The notes under the pieces are model-generated. The model did not search any database. It worked only from the letters and a program-made list of their open reading frames with translations, and was not told the origin of the DNA. DNA of 64,000 nucleotides from JALZKA01 sp963734015 (GTDB lineage: Bacteria; Actinomycetota; Thermoleophilia; Solirubrobacterales; 70-9). Made by a program: the position numbers and the translations under genes. The stretch spans positions 12,498-76,497 of the forward strand of contig CAVTFG010000015.1 of NCBI GenBank assembly GCA_963734015.1. The letters run 5' to 3'. Numbering within the stretch: the first letter of the stretch is position 1; each line of letters opens with the position of its first letter. Below, piece by piece: positions 59,328 through 64,000 of this stretch.

Positions 59328-60953
59328 CTACGGGTTCGGGGCCTCGACGACCTCGAACTGCGACATCAGCCCGTGGTCCTCGTGATCGAGCATGTGGCAG
59401 TGGACGACGTACTTCCCCGTGTAGTCGCTCATCTTGCCGGCGACCACGATCTCGTCGAAGGGGTCGAGGAAGAACGTCTCCTTGAGGCACCGCTCGTGGG
59501 CGGGCGGCGTCGCGCCGTTGCGGCGCAGCATGTACCAGTCCGTGTGGTGGAGGTGCATGAGGTGGGCGACCCGGGTGTTGTTCCTGAGCCGCCACGTGAC
59601 GACCTCGCCGATCTCCGCGGCGCGATCGACCTCCGCCGGGTCAAACGTCGCGCCGTTGATGAGCCACCGCGGCCTGATCCCACCTGCGACGCTGATGGTC
59701 CAGGGGCGGGGATCGACGTTCAGGGGGTCGGCGAGGACCTCGTCCACCCATGCGGGCAGCGGTCGCAGCGGATCGCCGTGCGCGATGGCCGCGGTGTCGT
59801 CGGCGACTGCGGTCGAGCCGACGCGGAACTCCATGACGTCGCCGACGTAGGGCTTCGAGCCGAGGCTCCGCGCCCCCGGCCGCTTGACGCTCTCAAGGCG
59901 GATGCGCTTCCCGCGAGCGCTCGCGAAGTCGACCACGATCTCCACGCGCTCGCCCGGGCCCAGCAGGATCTTCGAGCGCCGCAGCGCGTTCGGCATCAAT
60001 CCGGCCTCGGTGGCGGTCTGGACCATCCCGAGGCCGTTCGAGAACCGGAGGTTGTAGGCGCGGAAGTTGGAGGTGTTCAGGAGCCGCAGCCGGTGGCGGC
60101 GGGGCGCGACGCTGGCGTGCGGCGTGATCGCGCCGTTGACCATGATGTGCTGGCCCGTGACCTGGTCGAAGGGGACCTTGCCGGGGCTCTTGAACGGATT
60201 CTTCAGGCGGTTGCGCTTGTCGAATGACCGGTCGCAGATCATCAGCGGGATGTCCTGGGCGCCGGTCGGGAGGTTGAGCGGGTCCTCGGCCGCAGGGTCG
60301 TCGATGATCCACATCCCCGCGAGCCCGCGCCAGACGTTCCGCGCGGTGTTGTCGAGGCGGTGGTCGTGGTACCACTGGAACGAGCCCCGCTCGGGCTCGC
60401 CGTCCTCCATTCCGTCGTACTCGTATGTGCGGGAACCCCCTGGGGAGATCAGCACGTCATTCCCGGCTTCGGCGTCGCCCAGGCGGGGTGAGATGTCGCA
60501 GTAGAACGATCGCTGCTGCAGCGCGGTCAGCCCGCCCGGCTGGCCGTCGTGCTCGGAGCGGTTGTGCCCGCCGTGCAGGTGGGCGCTGAGCTCGCCCGCG
60601 CCCGCGCCGAGCTGATGACTGAAGGTGACCGAGGTCGGCTCGCCCGCCGGGCGCCGGATGGTCGGCCCCGGGAACGTGCCCCCGTACGTCCAGAGGTCCG
60701 TCTTGCGTCCAGGGAGGAGTTGAGCCTTGGCCCGCCTGATCGGGATCTCGATCGCGGCGTCTGTGATCTCCACCGGGATCCGCAGCGGCCGGCGGAACCT
60801 GTTGCGCTGTGCCGCTTCGGCCAGCGAGCCGCCGTGCGGGCGCAGCCATGCCGGCAATGCCAGCGCGACCGCGCCCGCCGCGGCTCCCGCGACGAACCGG
60901 CGGCGGCGAAAGCGCCGGCCGCCGCCGTCCGATCCTGTCGCGTGTGCGTTCAG
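59328..60953 (-). CDS. Tat-exported multicopper oxidase, CotA/bilirubin-oxidase type
   Basis: Three cupredoxin domains. Copper ligands: HLHGGH and WYHDHRLDNTARNVWRGL in domain 1, HLMHLHHTDWYM and VVHCHMLDHEDHGLMSQFEV (type 1 plus trinuclear cluster) in domain 3. Oxidises metal ions or phenols with reduction of oxygen to water. The frame extends upstream of TTG 60857 through RRFRRRRFVAGAAAGAVALA, a twin-arginine signal, to a CTG at 60951-60953 directly after the stop of the cupredoxin gene, with no ATG, GTG or TTG. I take the CTG as the likely start, about 541 residues; an indel is the alternative. Second gene of a copper pair. Confidence 0.82.
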   Translation of the reverse strand: MNAHATGSDGGGRRFRRRRFVAGAAAGAVALALPAWLRPHGGSLAEAAQRNRFRRPLRIPVEITDAAIEIPIRRAKAQLLPGRKTDLWTYGGTFPGPTIRRPAGEPTSVTFSHQLGAGAGELSAHLHGGHNRSEHDGQPGGLTALQQRSFYCDISPRLGDAEAGNDVLISPGGSRTYEYDGMEDGEPERGSFQWYHDHRLDNTARNVWRGLAGMWIIDDPAAEDPLNLPTGAQDIPLMICDRSFDKRNRLKNPFKSPGKVPFDQVTGQHIMVNGAITPHASVAPRRHRLRLLNTSNFRAYNLRFSNGLGMVQTATEAGLMPNALRRSKILLGPGERVEIVVDFASARGKRIRLESVKRPGARSLGSKPYVGDVMEFRVGSTAVADDTAAIAHGDPLRPLPAWVDEVLADPLNVDPRPWTISVAGGIRPRWLINGATFDPAEVDRAAEIGEVVTWRLRNNTRVAHLMHLHHTDWYMLRRNGATPPAHERCLKETFFLDPFDEIVVAGKMSDYTGKYVVHCHMLDHEDHGLMSQFEVVEAPNP

Positions 60954-61518
60954 CTACTCGACCTCGAGCTTGCCCCGCATGAACGGGTGCACGACGCAGA
61001 AGTACCCGAGGGTCTTGCCGACCTTGGCCTTGACCTTCCGGGTCTCCGTCGCGCCGCGCTGATCGGTGAACCAGGAGTCGCCCTTCTTCGTCTTGGTGAA
61101 CTCCTTGTCCCAGCCCTTCTTGCCCCTGTCCACGTTGGGCCTACCGACCGGAAAGTCGGGTGGCGGGCCGACGCGGTGCGCCTCGAGGATGTTCTGGCAG
61201 AGCTTGCTCTCCAGCCGCTCGCAGCGCTTCCGCTTCTTGCCGCTGTTGATCAGCTTGGGCTTGACCAGCGTGAACGTATGCGGGCCGACCTCAGTCGACC
61301 CTCGTCTTGTTGATGATCTTGAGCTTCTGACCCTTCTCGACCGACTCGGCCCCGAAGAAGTCGAGCTTGTTGCCCTTGATCGCGATCTTGAGCTTCGCGG
61401 GCTTCGCCGCCTGCGCCTGCTCGGCCGAGGCGCTGCCGGTGAACGCGATCACGGCGACGCCGACCACGGCGGCCGCGAGCACCCCCGCCCCCAGGCCCCT
61501 CACTGAGATTGCTTGCAC
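60954..61518 (-). CDS. Blue copper (cupredoxin) protein, one frame break
   Basis: Start GTG 61518 with AGGGAG six bases upstream; a signal sequence (GAGVLAAAVVGVAVIAFTGS) precedes AKLKIAIKGNKLDFFGAESV. At about 61294 one extra base breaks the frame after NKTRVD; the other frame reads EVGPHTFTLVKPKLINSGKK and ends KVGKTLGYFCVVHPFMRGKL EVE. His of PHTF, Cys, His and Met of FCVVHPFM are the four ligands of a type 1 copper site. About 185 residues. Likely electron carrier for the multicopper oxidase that follows immediately. Confidence 0.78.
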
Positions 61519-61631
61519 TTGAACTCCCTTCACGCGCCATACCGGCGCTATATCGATCGCCCCATCGCGCGTCGGGCAGCCCTCCCGCTGACAGCGCCCC
61601 CCGGCGTTGCTGGCCCCTGAGCTCCGATGTT

Positions 61632-61647
61632 TCGGGCGACCGCCCGA
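61632..61647. terminator. Hairpin in the gap between ppx and the copper genes
   Basis: TCGGGCG-AC-CGCCCGA, 7 bp perfect stem. A second copy of the arm sequence ATCGGGCG at 61673 could form an alternative pairing with CGCCCGAT at 61641. On the minus strand a candidate promoter (TTTCAA, 16 bases, TAGACT at about 61659) for the cupredoxin lies between. Confidence 0.4.
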
Positions 61648-61707
61648 TTTACCGGCGGCAGTCTAGCGCGCGATCGGGCGTTTGAAAAGGCGTCAAAGTG
61701 CGATTCG

Positions 61708-62628
61708 TCACGCCGTCGCGGAGGCGGCCTCGAGCGCCGCCCCGTAGAGGATGTCGTGCTCGGACACCTCGATCTCCTGGAGCCCGAACGCGCGCATCAC
61801 CTGGATCAGGATCACGACGCCGGCGACGATCGTCGGCGCGCGCCCGGCGTGCAGGCCGGTCACCGCGAGCCGCTCCTCCAGGGTCTTCGCCGCGAGCTGC
61901 GAGTACATGCGCTGGATCGAGCCCAGCGAGAGCGTGTACCCATGCACCAGCTCGGGGTCGTAGGGATCGAGCACCTGATCGATCGCCGCCAGCGACGTGG
62001 GGGTGCCCGCGACTCCGATTCCGACCCGGGCACGCGCGAAGTCGGAGCCGGCGAGCGCCCGTACGATCAATCCCAGCACGTCGTTCGCCAGCGCCTCGAG
62101 CTCCCCGGCCTGGGCCGGGTCATGCTGGATGTGCCGCTCCGTGTGACGGACCGTCCCGGCGTCAAGCGACGCGTGAAAGGACACGTCCTCGCCGCGCCCG
62201 ACGACCAGCTCGGTCGATCCGCCTCCGATGTCGACGACCAGCGTCTCGTCCTGCGCCGGGCGGTCGTGGTTGGCGCCCAGGTAGGTCAGGCGCGCCTCCG
62301 CCTCGCCGTCCAGGATCCGGGCGTCGAGCGCGAACCGCTCGCGCAGCTCGCCGGTGAAGGCGCCCCGGTTCTCGGCGTCGCGCACCGCCGAGGTCGCGAT
62401 CGCGGCCACCCGCTCGGCGCCCAGCTCCTCGTAGCGCGACACGTACTCGCGCACGGTTTCGCAGACATCCTCGATCGCCTCCATCGCCAGCTGCCGCGAC
62501 GTGTCGACGCCGCGGCCGAGCCGGGTCACGGTCGAGCGCCGATCGACCTCGGCGAGCTCGCCGCCCTCGACGTCGGCGACCAGCAGCCGCGTCGAGTTCG
62601 TGCCCATGTCGATCACCGCCACACGCAT
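61708..62628 (-). CDS. Ppx/GppA exopolyphosphatase
   Basis: 306 residues. MRVAVIDMGTNSTRLLVADV (phosphate-1), AAIATSAVRDAENRGAFTGE and ETLVVDIGGGSTELVVGRGE (phosphate-2), VGIGVAGTPTSLAAIDQVLD. The short form without the C-terminal HD domain, as in actinobacterial Ppx1/2. Releases phosphate from polyphosphate or the 5'-phosphate of pppGpp. Leaderless: TACGCT (minus strand 62640-62635) six bases ahead of ATG 62628. Divergent from a glycerophosphodiesterase over a Pho box, so a link to phosphate supply is likely. Confidence 0.92.
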   Translation of the reverse strand: MRVAVIDMGTNSTRLLVADVEGGELAEVDRRSTVTRLGRGVDTSRQLAMEAIEDVCETVREYVSRYEELGAERVAAIATSAVRDAENRGAFTGELRERFALDARILDGEAEARLTYLGANHDRPAQDETLVVDIGGGSTELVVGRGEDVSFHASLDAGTVRHTERHIQHDPAQAGELEALANDVLGLIVRALAGSDFARARVGIGVAGTPTSLAAIDQVLDPYDPELVHGYTLSLGSIQRMYSQLAAKTLEERLAVTGLHAGRAPTIVAGVVILIQVMRAFGLQEIEVSEHDILYGAALEAASATA

Positions 62629-62686
62629 CCGGGGAGCGTATTGCCGACCCCTCGAATGCGGGGCGGTGCGGCGGCCTCCTCCCGCG

Positions 62687-62726
62687 GTTCACCGCCTCTT
62701 CACCGGCTCGTCACGCCCGGTTCACG
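62687..62726 (+). promoter_or_regulatory. Pho box of four 11-bp units
   Basis: GTTCACC-gcct-CTTCACC-ggct-CGTCACG-cccg-GTTCACG, heptamers starting at 62687, 62698, 62709 and 62720, exactly 11 bases apart. This is the direct-repeat design of the PhoB/PhoP box (Streptomyces GTTCACC). TTGATT at 62747 is a weak -10 box six bases before ATG 62759, as expected for an activator-dependent leaderless promoter. Confidence 0.8.
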
Positions 62727-62758
62727 TACGGCCCGCGCGTCACCGGTTGATTGCGGGC

Positions 62759-63880
62759 ATGAGCCGAAACCGCGTTTCTCCAGCCTCTGTCATCGCAACC
62801 GGCGTCGCCCTCCTGCTGGCGACGGTCGCCGTCTCGTCCGCCGACGGGGATGGCGATCGCGCCCGCGGTGACGAGCGTCCCGACAAGGCCGAAGGGCCGC
62901 TCGTGATCGCCCACCGGGGAGCCTCCGGCTACCGGCCGGAACACACCCTGGCCGCCTACGAGCTCGGGGCGCGGATGGGAGCCGACTACATCGAGCCCGA
63001 TCTGGTCGCGACGAAGGACGGCGTCCTGGTGGCTCGGCACGAGAACGAGATCTCGGGCACCACCGACGTCGCGGAACATCCCGAGTTCGCGGACCGCCGC
63101 ACGACGAAGACGATCGACGGGGTCGAGCTCACCGGCTGGTTCACCGAGGACTTCACGCTGGCCGAGCTGAAGACGCTGCGGGCGAAGGAGCGCATCCCGG
63201 CGACCCGACAGCGCAACACGATCTACGACGGCCGCTTCGCGGTCCCGACGCTGCAGGAGGTCATCGACCTCGCCGAGCGCCTGTCGGACGAGCTCGACCG
63301 CGAGATCGGCATCTACCCGGAGACCAAGCACCCGACCTATTTCCGCGAGATCGGCATCCCGCTGGAGCCGCCGCTGGTCAAGACCCTCCGCCGGAACGAC
63401 CTCGACGGTCGCCGCGATCCGGTCTTCGTCCAGTCGTTCGAGACGAGGAACCTCAGGAGCCTCGACCGCGAGATCCGCACGCCGCTGGTTCAGCTCTTCG
63501 GCGGCCCCACGACGTCGCCGTACGACTTCGTGGTGGATGGCGACCCGCGCACCTACGGCGACTTGGCGACCCCGGCCGGCCTCCGTGGCGTCGCACGCTA
63601 CGCGGACGGCGTCGGCCCGTCCAAGGACTACATCGTCCCGCGTGCCGGCGACGGCTCGTCGCTTCCCCCGACCACGTTCGTGGACGACGCACACGCTGCG
63701 GACCTGCTGGTCCACCCGTACACGTTCCGCAACGAGAACCAGTTCCTGCCGCTCGAGCTGCGCTCGGGCCCGGATCCGGCCGCCTACGGAAACGCGATCG
63801 CGGAGTACGAGCAGTTCTTCGAATTGGGCGTCGACGGCCTCTTCTCCGACAACCCGGATACGGCGGTCGAGGCACGCTAG
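62759..63880 (+). CDS. glpQ: Secreted glycerophosphodiester phosphodiesterase
   Basis: 373 residues, signal peptide SPASVIATGVALLLATVAVS, then GPLVIAHRGASGYRPEHTLA (catalytic His pair and metal site), ADYIEPDLVATKDGVLVARH (Glu and Asp ligands) and FVQSFETRNLRSLDREIRTP. A TIM-barrel enzyme that frees sn-glycerol-3-phosphate and alcohols from glycerophosphodiesters such as deacylated phospholipids or teichoic acid. In Streptomyces glpQ genes are in the Pho regulon, and the Pho box at 62687 fits. ATG 62759. Confidence 0.93.
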   Translation: MSRNRVSPASVIATGVALLLATVAVSSADGDGDRARGDERPDKAEGPLVIAHRGASGYRPEHTLAAYELGARMGADYIEPDLVATKDGVLVARHENEISGTTDVAEHPEFADRRTTKTIDGVELTGWFTEDFTLAELKTLRAKERIPATRQRNTIYDGRFAVPTLQEVIDLAERLSDELDREIGIYPETKHPTYFREIGIPLEPPLVKTLRRNDLDGRRDPVFVQSFETRNLRSLDREIRTPLVQLFGGPTTSPYDFVVDGDPRTYGDLATPAGLRGVARYADGVGPSKDYIVPRAGDGSSLPPTTFVDDAHAADLLVHPYTFRNENQFLPLELRSGPDPAAYGNAIAEYEQFFELGVDGLFSDNPDTAVEAR

Positions 63881-63889
63881 AAAGACGGC

Positions 63890-63917
63890 TTGCGCTCCAC
63901 TTTTCCGGTGCTAACCT
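63890..63917 (+). promoter_or_regulatory. Promoter of the initiator tRNA
   Basis: TTGCGC (63890-63895), 16-base spacer, TAACCT (63912-63917); the tRNA begins 12 bases after. Confidence 0.55.
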
Positions 63918-63929
63918 CGTGCCATCCGC

Positions 63930-64000
63930 CGCGGGGTGGAGCAGTCAGGTAGCTCGCCGGGCTCATAACCCGGAGGTCGTGGGTTCAAATCCCACCCCCG
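63930..64000 (+). tRNA. Initiator tRNA-Met(CAU), 3' end cut by the window
   Basis: CGCGGGG with the start C unpaired (the C1-A72 mismatch of bacterial initiators), D arm GGAGCAGTCAGGTAGCTC, anticodon arm CCGGG-CTCATAA-CCCGG with the three G-C pairs typical of initiators, T arm GTGGG-TTCAAAT-CCCAC, and CCCCCG before the edge. Only the last few bases are outside. Confidence 0.93.

Overview
The window is about 64 kb of very GC-rich DNA packed with genes on both strands. Many genes start with a TANNNT -10 box 6-12 bases upstream of the start codon and no ribosome-binding site, the leaderless style common in Actinobacteria. The gene types (CsrA next to surface-repeat proteins, an archaeal-type class I aldolase, ELWxSDGT, CSLREA and RTX repeat proteins, ECF sigma factors fused to zinc finger and membrane segments, a Gram-positive type SOS box and a Streptomyces-like Pho box) suggest a soil actinobacterium, most likely class Thermoleophilia (Solirubrobacterales or Gaiellales relatives). 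That placement is inference from gene content only.

Layout. 0-2.3 kb: housekeeping genes (mazG end, enolase, FtsB/DivIC-like). 2.3-7 kb: two large multi-pass membrane proteins of GT-C type. 7-32 kb: a surface-glycan island with ten sulfotransferase genes, two secreted sulfatases, an alpha/beta hydrolase, a VCBS-repeat protein, two GT2 glycosyltransferases that share a nearly identical 642 bp core, one GT-B glycosyltransferase, a Wzx-type flippase and an asparagine-synthetase-like enzyme. The simplest reading is that this locus builds, sulfates, exports and remodels a sulfated cell-surface polysaccharide. 32-36 kb: surface-repeat proteins (ELWxSDGT and RTX) followed by a graveyard of gene fragments. 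36-46.5 kb: CsrA, a small membrane protein behind a promoter with an SOS box, a thermonuclease homologue, fructose-bisphosphate aldolase, a YbdK/GCS2 ligase, an inactive rhomboid-like protein, a methyltransferase, an acetyltransferase, an MBL hydrolase, a two-component system and an ECF sigma factor fused to its own anti-sigma-like zinc finger and membrane anchor. 46.6 kb: tRNA-Leu with imperfect stems. 46.8-59 kb: aldehyde dehydrogenase, secreted acidic proteins, a ThDP enzyme, an ABC-2 exporter with a divergent MarR regulator and a palindromic operator, a CSLREA beta-helix protein flanked by a copy of the marR 3' end, and a second sigma/zinc-finger/membrane fusion. 59-64 kb: multicopper oxidase with a blue-copper partner, Ppx/GppA phosphatase and a secreted glycerophosphodiesterase separated by a four-unit Pho box, and initiator tRNA-Met cut by the window end.

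About 17 single-base frame breaks interrupt otherwise well conserved genes, nearly all between 1 and 35 kb and one at 61.3 kb, including in enolase. Many are probably sequence or assembly errors; those at 30-36 kb may include real decay. Affected genes are annotated as one gene with the break position stated.
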